Source: UBA2396 sp038042175 (GTDB lineage Bacteria; Planctomycetota; Phycisphaerae; Phycisphaerales; UBA1924). From it: 64,000 nt of DNA. The stretch covers positions 124,001 to 188,000 of the forward strand of contig CAYHQQ010000001.1 of the NCBI GenBank assembly GCA_964358855.1. Direction: 5' to 3'. Within the stretch, counting starts at the first letter, position 1. Every line of letters starts with the position of its first letter. Positions 8,463-18,800 of this stretch are shown here, piece after piece. The translations under genes and the position numbers were made by a program. The notes beneath the pieces are model-generated. The model was given only the letters and a program-made list of their open reading frames with translations, did not search any database and had not been told where the DNA came from.

Positions 8463-10330
8463 CTCATCACCATGTCCCTCTCCACCGTGCGGATGACCGT
8501 TTCGGTGAAGGAATTGAGTCCTACGTACCTCGCGAAAAACTGTTCGAGCACCGCGCCGAACGCGAACACTCCCGTGCCCTCAAACCCTCGCTCCTCCAGT
8601 GTGGCCGTGATCTCAAGCCCGCGGGCGAACGTGATGGGGCCGGGCGTGGGAACCCTGCGCACCACCGGGCTCGCCTGCACCGAACGCACGGCGTCGATCT
8701 GCTTGCGGATGACCGGGTCGGCCATGTCGCCGTAGAGCTTGAGCATGTCGCGCAGCCCGGCCGATCCCTCGCGCTCCCCCGCGTCGGTGAGCGACAGGTA
8801 GTTGAGCGCCTGGTGGCTGACCAGCCGCCACGCCGTCTCGCCCTCGGCGCTGCTGGACCTGGGCTTGGTCGGACCGGCAACAACCCGCGTGCTGACCACC
8901 GGCACGCCGATCTCCAGCGAGAAATCGCTCCGCCCCTTGCCCAGGGGCATCTGCAGCGGAAGGTCACGGTTGGTGCACAGCGCCTCGACACCCAGCTGCT
9001 TGAGATCGACGCTGAACGGGGCGGCCTGTGCGTCGACGATCGACAGATGGACCTCGCTCCCGGGGTAGCTCGAGCGGCGTCCCTGGTCGCGCTCGCGCTC
9101 CGAGAGCACGCGCGGGACGCGGGAAGCGACGTAGTACGCGCTCCCCGTGCCGTCGTCGGACTCGCTGAGGGCAAAGAGCGGGCGGAAGACTTTCTCCTCC
9201 CCTGTGCGTGAGCCAAATCCCGTCGCGCCCATGATCCGGTAGACCTCAAAGTCGATGGGCCTGGTCCGATCGGGGATGATGTGGAACTCGCTGGTGCGCT
9301 CGGTCACAAAGATGCGATCGCAGAGCTTGGGGAATAGATTCACCGCGGGGGTGCAGTGGAGCGCGAAGTTGGACCCCTGCACCACGCCGTCGAGGGACGC
9401 CTCGTCGTCGTCGAGCAGGAAGATGATCTCCATCCCGTCGCACTGCGGGGGCAACTTGACGCCCGAGAGGCCCGCAACCTCGACGAAGAGGAATCGCTGC
9501 GGGAAGGCGAAGTACTCGGCCAGCAGCCGGTACCCCTGGAAGCTCCGGGCGTCGTAGGGAAGTAGCTGCTGCGACTGCTCGAAGCCCACGCGGCGGATCG
9601 CGTCCTGCCCCAGCACGGTGAATCCCTGCTCGTTGCGTTCCCGCGCGCTCGACCATGTTGGGCGAACAACCACGCCTCGGCAGTGGGCCAGAAGCTGCTC
9701 GTAGATCCGCATCGGGTGCGAGCCCTCGCCCCGCAGGAAGAACGCCAGCGTGTCGAGCTCGATCTTCGCGAACGGAATCGTGGGGGACGATTTGAGAGTG
9801 ACGGCGATCGCCGACTTGATCGGAGCCAGGCCCTTGAACGCCGCCTGATCGATCTCCAGGACGCCCATGTCTCGTCCGTGGTAGGCCGCGGAGGCGACCT
9901 GGATCGGCCACAGGTCGAGCTTGTGGGCCGTGCGGTACTCGCACTGGGTCCGCTCACCCACGCCCAGCCCGGCGACCGATCGCAGGACGGTGTTGCGCGG
10001 GATGGGCACCCCCTGGGCCAGGGCCGAGTCGGCCATGTCGGGATTGAACTGCACCACCGCCATCGAGGGTGTCGGGGCGAGGTAGTGCGGGAAAACGGTC
10101 TCGAGCAGGCCCTGGGTGAACCTGGGGAACTCCGCGTCGATCTTGAGCTGCACGCGGGCGGCCATGAAGGCAAAGCCCTCGAGCAGCCGCTCGACGTAGG
10201 GATCGCCGCACGAGAACTCCTCGAGCGACAGGCGACCGGCGATCTTGGGGAACTCGCGCGCGAACTCTCCGGCCGAGGTTCGCACGTGGTGGAGTTCGCG
10301 TTCGTAGTACTGGAGGAGTCGTTTGTCCAT
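8426..10330 (-). CDS. tssF: Type VI secretion baseplate subunit TssF
   Basis: TssF (ImpG/VasA family) is the large baseplate wedge protein. The 634-residue product begins with the family signature LLQYYERELHHVR, then EFAREFPKIAGRL and DPYVERLLEGFAFM. Near residue 95 it has FPHYLAPTPSMAVVQF. Length is typical. It starts 35 bases after the end of tssE and overlaps tssG by 37 bases, so tssE-tssF-tssG form one translational block. Confidence 0.96.
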   Translation of the reverse strand: MDKRLLQYYERELHHVRTSAGEFAREFPKIAGRLSLEEFSCGDPYVERLLEGFAFMAARVQLKIDAEFPRFTQGLLETVFPHYLAPTPSMAVVQFNPDMADSALAQGVPIPRNTVLRSVAGLGVGERTQCEYRTAHKLDLWPIQVASAAYHGRDMGVLEIDQAAFKGLAPIKSAIAVTLKSSPTIPFAKIELDTLAFFLRGEGSHPMRIYEQLLAHCRGVVVRPTWSSARERNEQGFTVLGQDAIRRVGFEQSQQLLPYDARSFQGYRLLAEYFAFPQRFLFVEVAGLSGVKLPPQCDGMEIIFLLDDDEASLDGVVQGSNFALHCTPAVNLFPKLCDRIFVTERTSEFHIIPDRTRPIDFEVYRIMGATGFGSRTGEEKVFRPLFALSESDDGTGSAYYVASRVPRVLSERERDQGRRSSYPGSEVHLSIVDAQAAPFSVDLKQLGVEALCTNRDLPLQMPLGKGRSDFSLEIGVPVVSTRVVAGPTKPRSSSAEGETAWRLVSHQALNYLSLTDAGEREGSAGLRDMLKLYGDMADPVIRKQIDAVRSVQASPVVRRVPTPGPITFARGLEITATLEERGFEGTGVFAFGAVLEQFFARYVGLNSFTETVIRTVERDMVMRWPARLGQRPLV

Positions 10331-10365
10331 GGTCCCTTGCCGATGTGCCGGGCGTGCGTGTGGCG

Positions 10366-10866
10366 TCAGATCGATTTGAGCTCGTAGCTGCCGGTCTCCA
10401 GATCGATCTCCGTGCGGATGTACAGCGCCTCGGGCATCGGGAGCGGGCAGAACTCCCCGGAGATCTCAAAGCCGATGAGAGAGGGCGAGTGGGACGCCTT
10501 GTCGGTGAACTCGCCGCGGATCTGCAGTGTCGAGGTGACGATCCGGGGCTCGAACCGTTCGATCGCCCTGCGCAGCGAGAGCTCCACCTCGCCCATCGAG
10601 AGCCCCGCGGAGCTCAGGCCCGTCGCGTCGGGCATGCCGTAGTTGACCACCGAGGTCGACGCCAGCGGGAACTGATGGATCTGGTCGGACCGGGTCGCGG
10701 CGCTGGTGTTCAAGAGCCACGAGAGGTCGCGCAGCACCGCCGCCCGCAGCTGCTTCATCGACATCACGCGCTTCTCGCGGCTCTCAACCTTCGAGCCCCG
10801 ATCGTCGTCGGTCAGCCGGTCCAGCAGCGAGGGCTGCAGTCGTTCGGAAGTGGTCAGCTCAGCCAC
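10366..10866 (-). CDS. tssE: Type VI secretion baseplate protein TssE (gp25-like)
   Basis: TssE is the gp25-like baseplate protein that initiates sheath polymerisation. I place the start at the GTG complementary to 10864-10866, with an AGGAG ribosome-binding site about 9 bases upstream. This gives 166 residues and an 8-base overlap with tagJ. Family features are SLLDRLTDDD near the N-terminus, AVLRDLSWLLNT, VVNYGMPDATG, and the gp25 strand-helix region with LRRAIERFEPRI and a final ETGSYELKSI. A much longer open frame upstream is only the shadow of tagJ. Confidence 0.93.
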   Translation of the reverse strand: MAELTTSERLQPSLLDRLTDDDRGSKVESREKRVMSMKQLRAAVLRDLSWLLNTSAATRSDQIHQFPLASTSVVNYGMPDATGLSSAGLSMGEVELSLRRAIERFEPRIVTSTLQIRGEFTDKASHSPSLIGFEISGEFCPLPMPEALYIRTEIDLETGSYELKSI

Positions 10867-11713
10867 CGGCGGACTCCTTGGCGTCGCTCGCGTCCGAGGG
10901 CGGGGCGGGCGCGACGGCCATCTCGTTGTCCAGGACCAGCTCGGAGGTCTCCAGCAGCGCGACGTCGCCCCCGCTGGTCGCAAAGACCCGCTGCCCCGTG
11001 CCGATGAACGTCGCCCCGTCGCCGATGTCGGTCCAGTCGGTCTTGTGGGAAAGCCTGATGGCGTGGTCGGGTGATTTCTCCGATCCGGGATACCGGGTGG
11101 GCACAAACCCCTCCTGGGCCGCTCCCGAGGTCCACACAAAGGACGCGGGCGCCCAGACCATGTCGCGCAGGTCCGTGGGCTTCTCGATGCGCAGACGCTT
11201 GAGACGTGAGAGGGGCACCCAGTAGTAGTTCGACTGGACCAGCACCTCGAGGATGGGCCCCAGGCGGATATCCGCGTCGACGATGAAGTCGATCCGGTTG
11301 CCGTTGATGACGCCGGGAAAATCGGGCGCCGCCTCGAGCGCCTTGCTCCGCAGATCGGCCGCGGCGGCGTGCTCCCCGCGGGCGTTCATTCCCAGCGCCT
11401 CGATCATCCAACCGACCCAGGGCTCGGGCTCGCCCATGACCACCGGGGTGCGCTTACCGGCGAAGACCTCGGCCCGGAACCGCTCGCACAGGGTCGCCTG
11501 GCGGCACACCTCGATCATCAGCAGGCTCTTGCCGTCCATCTGCGCGGTGACGTTCATCTGCGTGGTGGCCCGCTCCCAGGCACCCTGCACGCACAGGAGC
11601 TGGAAGAGCAGCACGCGGTGCTTGACCGCCGAGGGGTCGTTGCGCACCGCGTTCTCCGCCTCCTTGAGCGCCTCGTCGAGCCGGGCTTGTTTGATCAGAT
11701 CGGCAACGGCCAT
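10859..11713 (-). CDS. tagJ: T6SS accessory protein TagJ (ImpE family)
   Basis: ImpE/TagJ proteins bind the sheath protein TssB in some type VI systems and may help ClpV recognition. The ATG at 11713 follows a GGGA ribosome-binding site and gives 284 residues. The N-terminal half is helical and TPR-like (DLIKQARLDEALKEAENAVRNDP). The C-terminal domain has the family pattern VDADIRLGPILEVLVQSNYYWVP and FVPTRYPGSEKSPD. The latter part (EGFVPTRYPGS) is a hallmark of the SciE/ImpE group. It follows hcp after a terminator and overlaps tssE by 8 bases. Confidence 0.92.
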   Translation of the reverse strand: MAVADLIKQARLDEALKEAENAVRNDPSAVKHRVLLFQLLCVQGAWERATTQMNVTAQMDGKSLLMIEVCRQATLCERFRAEVFAGKRTPVVMGEPEPWVGWMIEALGMNARGEHAAAADLRSKALEAAPDFPGVINGNRIDFIVDADIRLGPILEVLVQSNYYWVPLSRLKRLRIEKPTDLRDMVWAPASFVWTSGAAQEGFVPTRYPGSEKSPDHAIRLSHKTDWTDIGDGATFIGTGQRVFATSGGDVALLETSELVLDNEMAVAPAPPSDASDAKESAGG

Positions 11714-11765
11714 GGAGTCCCTTTCCTGGGGAGCGACAAGTCGCGGTGCGCCCTGCAACAGGATA

Positions 11766-11806
11766 GCAAAAAACAGGGCGTGCCGAGTGACGGCACGCCC
11801 CTGTTG
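11766..11806 (-). terminator. Rho-independent terminator after hcp
   Basis: On the minus strand a GC-rich stem (GGGCGTGCCG paired with CGGCACGCCC, 5-base loop) is followed directly by six T residues. It lies 21 bases past the hcp stop and 52 bases before the tagJ start. It probably ends or attenuates the abundant hcp transcript, so that downstream baseplate genes are expressed at a lower level. Confidence 0.8.
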
Positions 11807-11826
11807 GAATCAAATGTTGAGATTTC

Positions 11827-12312
11827 TCAGAGCACTTTCTGGATCTTGGAGTCGTACCCGCCGTGGACGGGGGCGTCGAGCGATCCGTCGGCCTTCTGCA
11901 TGCAGTAGTCGATGCTGCAGGTAGTGAAGTTGAGCGTCACTTCCTCCATGGGGAGGTCGCCGCCCTGGGCCGATCCGCCGGGACGGACCGAGGTGATGAT
12001 CACGTCACCGAGCTTGACGGTGAAGTAGTCCTTCTGGGCCCCGCCGGCCTTGCGGACGACGAAGGTCGTCTCTTTGATGTGATTGCCGGTGCAGCACTGC
12101 TGGAAGAGCACCGGGGAGGCCCGGTCGACCTGCTTCACGAAATGGAAGTCGTGGAGCTCGGCCCGGCCCGCTCCGGCGCCGCCGCCCACCGAGCTGGCGC
12201 CCTGGTTGGAGACGCCCCAGCTGAAGGACATGACCTGGATCTGGTCCTTGTGCTTCGCGTCGGGAGACTCGCCCTTGATGTCGCCGATCTTGATGAATGA
12301 GTCAAATGCCAT
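11827..12312 (-). CDS. hcp: Type VI secretion tube protein Hcp (TssD)
   Basis: Hcp hexamers stack to form the inner tube of the T6SS and are secreted. The ATG at 12312 gives 161 residues, the usual size. Family features are a start of MAFDSFIKIGDIKGES, the strand QVMSFSWGVSN, the loop GAGAGRAELHDFHFVKQVD and TTFVVRKAGG. The gene has its own strong terminator downstream and a 154-base spacer upstream from tssC, consistent with separate, high expression. Confidence 0.96.
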   Translation of the reverse strand: MAFDSFIKIGDIKGESPDAKHKDQIQVMSFSWGVSNQGASSVGGGAGAGRAELHDFHFVKQVDRASPVLFQQCCTGNHIKETTFVVRKAGGAQKDYFTVKLGDVIITSVRPGGSAQGGDLPMEEVTLNFTTCSIDYCMQKADGSLDAPVHGGYDSKIQKVL

Positions 12313-12466
12313 GACTACCGCTCCTTCAAAGCCGACGGGATCACCGCGGCCCGAACTTGGCCGGAACCCCACGGGGCCCGGCAGACCTGGAACCTCTCAG
12401 TGCCGGCCGCACTGAACACCTTTGATTTCTTTGCGACGCGGCCGGCGTCCCACCCCTCACCCGACT

Positions 12467-13954
12467 TCACTTCTTCGCCGACGGCAACTTCGAGACCAGC
12501 CGCAGCGACACTGTCAAACCCTCGAGCTGGTAGTGCGGTCTGAGGAAGAACTTCGAGGTGTAGTACCCGGGGTTCCCCGGGACTTCCTCGACCACGACCT
12601 CGGCGGCCGCCAGGGGGCGGCGAGCCTTGACCTCCTCGCTGCTGTGCGTCGGATCCCCGTCCACATACTGCAGGATCCAGTCGTTCAGCCAGCGCTGCAT
12701 GTCGTCCCTTTCCTTGAAGCTGCCGATTTTGTCTCGGACCATGCATTTGAGGAAGTGAGCGAACCTGCATACCGCAAAGAGATAGGGGAGTCGGGCGCCA
12801 AGCTGCGCGTTGGCGGTCGCGTCGGGATCAGAATATTCTTCGGGCTTGTGGAGGCTCTGGGCGCCCATGAAACAGGCCTGATCCGTGTTCTTGTAGTGGG
12901 AGAGGGGCATGAAACCGTTCTTGGCGAGCTCGGCCTCGCGGCGATCGGTGATCCCGATCTCCGTCGGACATTTCATGTCCACGCCGCCGTCATCGGTCGG
13001 GAACGTGTGGCAGGGCAGCCCCTCGGCGATCCCGCCCGACTCGAGCCCGCGGATGCGCGAGCACCAGCCGTAGAGCTTGAACGCCCGGGTGATGTTCACG
13101 CCCATCGCGTAGGCGGCGTTGGCCCAGGTGTACTTGTTGTGCTGGGAGCCCTCGGTGTCCTCCTCGAACGCGAACTCGTCGACGGGGCTCGTCTTGGCGC
13201 CGTAGGGGAGCCGCGCCAGGAATCTGGGGCACGCCAGGCCGATGTACTTGCTGTCGGCGCTCTCGCGCAGGCTCTTCCAGGGGGCGTACTCCGCCGACTG
13301 GAAGATCTTGGTGAGATCGCGCGGGTTGGAGAGTTCCTGCCAGCTCTCCATGTTCATGATCGTCGGACTGCTGGCCGAGATGAACGGGCAGTGCGCCGCC
13401 GCCGCGATCTGGCCCATGCCGGCGAGGATCTCGACATCGGGCGGGGTGTGATCGAAGTAGTAGTCGGCGATGATGGTGCCAAAGGGCTGCCCGCCGGGCA
13501 TGCCGTACTCGTCCTCGTAGAGCTTCTTGAACAGCGGGCTCTGGTCCCAGGCCGTCCCCTTGAACTTGGCGCAGGTCTTGCCCAGGTCCTTCTTGGAGAT
13601 GTTCATGACGCGGATCTTGAGCGTCTCGTCGGTCTCGGTGTTGTTCACCAGGTGGCGAAGCCCGCGCCACGCCGACTCCAGCTGCTGGAAATCGGGGTGG
13701 TGGAGCACCTTGTTGATCTGCTCGCTGAGCTTGCGGTCGATCTCGGCGATGATCGCCTGGATCGACTTGACCGCGTCGTCGGAGATGAGGTTGGTGGAGG
13801 CCAGGGCGACCTCCGCCAGCGTCTTCACCGCCGTCTGGATCGCCGACGTTGCGTTGTTGGTCTTGGGCTTGAACTCCTTCTGGAGCAGCGACTCGAGGTC
13901 GTTGCCCTCCAGCTGGACGCCCTGCGGAAGAATCTGTTGTTGAGCCTCAGCCAT
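12467..13954 (-). CDS. tssC: Type VI secretion sheath large subunit TssC
   Basis: TssC (VipB/ImpC) forms the contractile sheath with TssB. The ATG at 13954 gives 495 residues, the normal length. Recognisable parts are LLQKEFKPKT near the N-terminus, ILHHPDFQQLESAWRGL-like sequence (here VLHHPDFQQLESAWRGL), NISKKDL, YYFDHTPPDVEIL, FISASSP and the C-terminal LEGLTVSLRLVSKLP. It overlaps tssB by 8 bases. The start of the frame at 13987 is rejected because it would run deep into tssB. Confidence 0.97.
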   Translation of the reverse strand: MAEAQQQILPQGVQLEGNDLESLLQKEFKPKTNNATSAIQTAVKTLAEVALASTNLISDDAVKSIQAIIAEIDRKLSEQINKVLHHPDFQQLESAWRGLRHLVNNTETDETLKIRVMNISKKDLGKTCAKFKGTAWDQSPLFKKLYEDEYGMPGGQPFGTIIADYYFDHTPPDVEILAGMGQIAAAAHCPFISASSPTIMNMESWQELSNPRDLTKIFQSAEYAPWKSLRESADSKYIGLACPRFLARLPYGAKTSPVDEFAFEEDTEGSQHNKYTWANAAYAMGVNITRAFKLYGWCSRIRGLESGGIAEGLPCHTFPTDDGGVDMKCPTEIGITDRREAELAKNGFMPLSHYKNTDQACFMGAQSLHKPEEYSDPDATANAQLGARLPYLFAVCRFAHFLKCMVRDKIGSFKERDDMQRWLNDWILQYVDGDPTHSSEEVKARRPLAAAEVVVEEVPGNPGYYTSKFFLRPHYQLEGLTVSLRLVSKLPSAKK

Positions 13955-14459
13955 TGGTTCCCTCCTGCGGCTTGGGTGCCGAAGCAAGCGCCTTCATCAG
14001 AGTCGGATCGTTCATCACTTTGGCCATCAGGTCCTCGGCCCCGCTCTTGCCGTCCATGTACGACAGCAGATTGGCCAGCTGCGTCCTGGCCTCCAGCAGC
14101 TTGCGGAGCGGCTCGACCTTCTTGGCGACCGCCGCGGGCGAGAAGTCGTCCATGCTCTCGAACGTGACGTCGACGGCCATGTTCCCCTCGCCCGTCAGGG
14201 TGTTGGGGACATTGAACGCCACCCGGGGCTTCATGCTCTTGAGCCGATCGTCGAAGTTGTCGACGTCGATCTCCAGGAACTTGCGGTCGGCCACCGGCGC
14301 CAGGGCTTCGGCCGGCTTGCCCGAAAGATCAGCCATCACGCCGGCGATGAACGGCAGGTTCACCTTCTTCTGCGCTCCGTACAACTCCACCTCGTATTCG
14401 ATCTGAACGCGAGGTGCTCGATTTCGACTGATGAACGCCTGACTACTTGCTTTGGCCAT
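13947..14459 (-). CDS. tssB: Type VI secretion sheath small subunit TssB
   Basis: TssB (VipA/ImpB) pairs with TssC in the sheath. The 170-residue protein contains RVQIEYEVELYGAQKKVNLP near the N-terminus, FLEIDVDNFDDRLKSMKPR near residue 65 and DVTFESMDDFSPAAVAKKV near 97, all family hallmarks. Length is typical. It overlaps tssC by 8 bases and lies 112 bases after the end of tssA. Confidence 0.97.
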   Translation of the reverse strand: MAKASSQAFISRNRAPRVQIEYEVELYGAQKKVNLPFIAGVMADLSGKPAEALAPVADRKFLEIDVDNFDDRLKSMKPRVAFNVPNTLTGEGNMAVDVTFESMDDFSPAAVAKKVEPLRKLLEARTQLANLLSYMDGKSGAEDLMAKVMNDPTLMKALASAPKPQEGTNG

Positions 14460-14571
14460 GATCGGCTCCCTTCATGTTGGCCCCGCTCGGGGATTATTCG
14501 TTCTCGCGCTCGATGCCTTGCCACGCGCGGCTTCACCGACCTCGCGCAGCCCTCGGCACAATGTACCCTGT

Positions 14572-15657
14572 TCAGGACGCCGGCGGAACCACCTCATCCG
14601 GGGAACTGACACGCTCCAGAAGTGCGACCGCGTCGGGAGTCAGAACCTTGACGATGTCGGTAAACCTCTTACCCACAAGCCTTTCGCAGCACTTCATCAC
14701 CAGCGGAATCGGACTGGAGGGTTCCGCCCGCTCATAGTAACGATAAATCTTGTCCAGCAGCACCGAGACTTGGTCGCGCGATGTCAATTCACCATCCAAT
14801 CGCATCCCGCCACCGCCCGATCCTCCACCACTCCCCGAACCGCCACCTGACGAGCCATCGGTGCCATCGCCGCCATCGCTCGTCTGGCCCTTGCGCCTGT
14901 CCAAGCGACGCCTGACCTGCGTCGCTGCATCCTTGAGAAGCGTGATGAACTTGGTCATTTCCGGGGCGTTCTGGGCGCCGGCGGCCTTGGAAAACGCCTC
15001 GTCCATCCCCTTGGCGTGCTGGAGGGCTTCCTCGGTGATCGCGGCGTTGCGCTCGAGAATCTCAAGGTCGGTTTCCTCGAACGCCCCGTCGATGATCTTG
15101 AGTTCGGGGGTGGGCGGAGCGTCCGGCGCCGCCGCAAGGGTGCCCGACGCGATCATCAGATCCTTGAGTCCGAATTTCCCCAACTGACGGGACTCACAGA
15201 GCGGAGCCTCCATGATCCGCTCGTGGAACCGCATGACGTCGCCGAAGCTGGCGAACGGGGTGTTGAACGCCGAGAGGATGTTGGACCGCTCGGTCGGATC
15301 GTTCCCGTCATCGGGGTCGAGCTGCGGATAAACCGTCGGCCAGAACGACTCGAGGTAACCCCGGATCAGCCCCAGGCCGTCTCGCAGGCCGGAAAACCCT
15401 TCCAGCTTGATCGACGCGAGGGTGAACCACAGAGCGATTCGAAGATCCTTGCTGCGTGCGAGGAGCTCCAGACATCCGTCGCGAACCTCGCGCCAGTCGG
15501 GTTCCTCGGCCTCGGTGATGGATTCCCCCATCTGAGTGGCCGGCTTGCCCTCGCCCAGCCGCATGACCTCCAGGGCCCGCCGGTCATAACGCAAGTCCTC
15601 GCCGCAAGGCGCTTCATCGGAGACGGGCTTGAGAAAGGTGGGAAGGTCAAGGGGCAT
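14572..15657 (-). CDS. tssA: Type VI secretion protein TssA (ImpA family)
   Basis: TssA proteins cap or prime the baseplate and the growing tail. The 361-residue product has the conserved ImpA N-terminal domain: APCGEDLRYD near residue 16, EEPDWREVRDGCLELLARSKDLR near 50 and SFWPTVYPQLDPDDGNDP near 105. The middle is helical. A Gly/Ser-rich linker with GGGSGSGGGSGGGG lies near residue 275. The short C-terminal domain (about 285-361) has SSPIPLVMKCCERLVGKRF, as in short TssA forms. It is the first T6SS gene after the TpsA terminator, so it probably has its own promoter in 15658-15730. Confidence 0.94.
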   Translation of the reverse strand: MPLDLPTFLKPVSDEAPCGEDLRYDRRALEVMRLGEGKPATQMGESITEAEEPDWREVRDGCLELLARSKDLRIALWFTLASIKLEGFSGLRDGLGLIRGYLESFWPTVYPQLDPDDGNDPTERSNILSAFNTPFASFGDVMRFHERIMEAPLCESRQLGKFGLKDLMIASGTLAAAPDAPPTPELKIIDGAFEETDLEILERNAAITEEALQHAKGMDEAFSKAAGAQNAPEMTKFITLLKDAATQVRRRLDRRKGQTSDGGDGTDGSSGGGSGSGGGSGGGGMRLDGELTSRDQVSVLLDKIYRYYERAEPSSPIPLVMKCCERLVGKRFTDIVKVLTPDAVALLERVSSPDEVVPPAS

Positions 15658-15730
15658 GTCGTTGCGGCGGCCGGGTGGCCGCTCCTCCAGAGTTGAGGAA
15701 GCATATCAGATTCAACGAGCCACGCACTCG

Positions 15731-15760
15731 AAAGAAAGCGGGGTCCGGAAGGACCCCGCC
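15731..15760 (-). terminator. Rho-independent terminator after tpsA
   Basis: On the minus strand a perfect 9-base stem (GCGGGGTCC with GGACCCCGC, 4-base loop) is followed by TTTCTTTC. It lies about 60 bases past the tpsA stop and about 75 bases before the tssA start, separating the two-partner secretion unit from the second half of the T6SS cluster. Confidence 0.75.
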
Positions 15761-15821
15761 AGAAAGCAATCCGGTATGGTGCCGCGGCCCAGAGGGCCAG
15801 ACCCCGGCGAAGTTCCTCGAC

Positions 15822-18800
15822 TCACCGACCGATCGACATGGACACCTGGGGTGCCGCGACGCCCCTGGCGGCATCGCGGAGCAGCCTGGGCGTCATGGCC
15901 TCGTTGGCGTCGCTGGAGCGGAGCTTGCCGGCGATGACGTTCTTGGGCTTCTCGAGCTCGATGGACGACAGGCCGATCTGATCCAGCCTCTCGAACAGCA
16001 CGCTCATCCTGACCAGTGTCTGGAGCGTGTCACGGCAATCGGTCCGATCGCCCTCGTGCGCCTCGAGGAAGCGGCGGTACCCGACGCCGTCGGGAGTGCC
16101 GGCCTGCTTGAGGTACTCGTTGAACGAGCTCTCGACGTCCGCGCGGATCTTGGCGAGCTTGGCCTCATCGTCCTGGGCCGAGTAGCGGACGCCGCCGTCG
16201 GCGGCGGCCTGCTCGGTTCCGAAAAGCTCGCCGTACGCCTGGATCGCCGGATCGAGTGCTTCCTTGGAGAGACGGCTGCGCGAGATCTTGTACGAGTGGC
16301 CGTTCTCATCGTTGAACCCCGCGTCGCTGGCCTCGCCGTTGGGTGTGGGGCGGTCGTCGTAGAGGGCCCGGCCGACCTGGGCGTCGAGAATCTCAGAGAC
16401 CGAGAGCTCGTCGCCCAGGGCGATCTCGATGGTCAGGAGGAACTTGGCAGCGTCCTCGGTCAGCGGAACGACGTCCTCCGACAGCTCAAGCTGGACGCTG
16501 GGGTTCAAGCCGGCGATGGGCGGCTGATTGGTCGTGATCGAGGTGGACAGGTCGAGACCAAGCAGGTTGTTGGAATTGCCCGTGCCGCCAGCGCCAAGAT
16601 CCTGGAACGCAAGAGCGGTGAGCGTGATGACCTTTGTCGCCTGACCAGCGACCGAACCGGTAGCGGCTCCGCCCAGCCCGAGGGAGAATTCGCCGCCCGT
16701 CACGGTGACGGCACCCGTGGAACTGATGTTGCCTCCGGCGATCCAGTCGGCACCCGTGTCGATCTGAGTCGTCCCGTCGGCGTTGAGCAGGGTCGAAGGA
16801 GCACGGCTGCGGATGTTGATGCCGCCTGGGGCGTTGACGGTGATGTTGCCGAAGGCGGTCAGGTCGCCGACGGTGACTGAGTTGGTGACGTCGAGGGTCA
16901 GATTGCCCAGCGCCAACACCTTTTGGTTCACCCCGGTGGTGATGTTGTCGGCGAAGATCCCAAAGTCGGTCAACGCACCCTGGACAGACGTGACATTGGC
17001 CAGGCCAGTGCCAGGATCGAAGGCCGAGGCGAAGACGATGGTGGAGAACAGCGGAACGGTTCCAAGGTCCCCGCCCAGCGTCACGTTGGCGAACCTCGCT
17101 CCGAGGCTGCCGATCGATCCTTGGAACCTGAAGAGCGGCAGGGTCACCGACGCGGTGCCGGTGGACAGCAGCGAGAGGCTCCTGGGCGTGCCGTCGGTGA
17201 CCAGGCTTCCTCTGAAGAGGTAGGTGCTGGCGGACATCGTCGTTGCGGCGTTGGAGAACGTCACGACGCCGGCGTACGTCTGGGTGCCGACGGTGGTGAT
17301 GCCGCTGGTCGCGATGGCGGTGGTGCCCGAGTTGATCGAGGCCAGGGCGGTAGCTCCACCGACAATCCCGCCGAACGTCGTGAGGGTCGTGACGCCGCTG
17401 GTGTCGAGGGCGGCGGTGCCGTCGATGGCGGCGAAGGTCGCGTTGGTGCCCGTCACCGTCAGTCCGGATGCCAGCGTGATCGCACCGGTGAAGGTGGCGT
17501 TGCCGGCGCCCGACGCGACCGTGAGCAGGCCGCCGGCGGTGCCGAGCGTGCCGGTGAAGGTCACACCGACGCCCGTGAGGGTCAGAGCGCCGGCGGTGGT
17601 GGCGTTGCCGTAGCTCTGGGCGCCCGTCGTGGTGACGGAGGTGGCTCCGGCGCCAAAGGTGGTGACTCCGCTGGTGATCGAGAGCAGGCCGCCCACCGCT
17701 CCGTTGAACACGGTGGTGGTCATCGCGGTGCTGGTGAGGTCCGAGGCCCCGCCCAGCGTCCCATTAAACGTGAGGGTGGTCCCGGTGAAGGTCACGGCGG
17801 GAGCCCCCAGAGTCGTGTTCCCGAACGTGGCGGTCGTGGCCATCACCGATGCGGCGTTGATGGCGGTGATGCCCGAGTTGATCGCCGTCAGGGCGGCGCC
17901 GTTGCCCACCAGACCATTGAAGGTCGTCAGGGTGGTGACGCCCGACGTGTCGAGCGTGTTGGCGCCGTCGACGGTGCTGGTAAAGGTTGCGTTGGCTCCC
18001 GTGACGGTGAGGCTGGCACCGGCGATGTTCACAGCGCCGGTGAAGGTTGCGGTGCCGGCGCCCGCGGCCACAGTGAAGAGCCCGCCGCCGGTGGTGAGGG
18101 TGCGATCGAAGGTGACGGCGGTGCCCGTGACCGACCGTGCTCCGCCGCTGCTGGTCACGTCGGAGGTGAAGGTGACAGTTCCCGTCGAGGTGATGTTGCC
18201 GCCGCTGATGAGGGTGGAGCCCGTGACGTCGGTGACGAAGAGGACGCTGGTGTTGAAGGCCACGTCAGCCGCGATCGTGGTGGTGCCGGTCTGGGCCGCA
18301 CTGCCAATGGTGATGGAGGTCAGGCCGGGCTGGATGAACGCCAGCTCGGCGGCGGTGAGATCGAGGTCACCGGTCGCGTTGTTGGTGTCGCCGACGATGA
18401 TGTTGCCGGCCGCCGACGAGTTCTGGAGGCCCAGGGTGAACGCGCCATCGGTGGTCACGTTTCCGGCGAAATCGATCTCGCCGGCCGAGAGCACCGTGTT
18501 CGCCGACACGAGGAGGGTGCCGGCGTAGTTCTGCAGGCCGGTGGTCTGAATGATCGAACCGAGGATCCGGGCGTTCCCGGTGGAGAGGGCGGTCAGTGGG
18601 GTCACGCTGCCGACGGTGCCGGCAAAGGTGGTGAGGTTGGTGACGCCGGTGGTGTCGAGGGAAGCCCCGCCCTCGATCGCGTTGAAGTTCGCATCCGTCG
18701 CTGTCACGGTGAGGTCGGAGCCGAGCGTGACGAGTCCGGTGAAGGTCGCGGTGGCGGCGCCGGCGGCGACAGTGAGCAGACCGCCGCTGGTTCCCAGCGT

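Noticed and set aside
10867..11139. N-terminal extension of tssE by about 90 residues
   Set aside because: The extension is Pro/Arg/Ser-rich shadow sequence of tagJ. The GTG at 10866 has a good ribosome-binding site and gives the usual TssE size.
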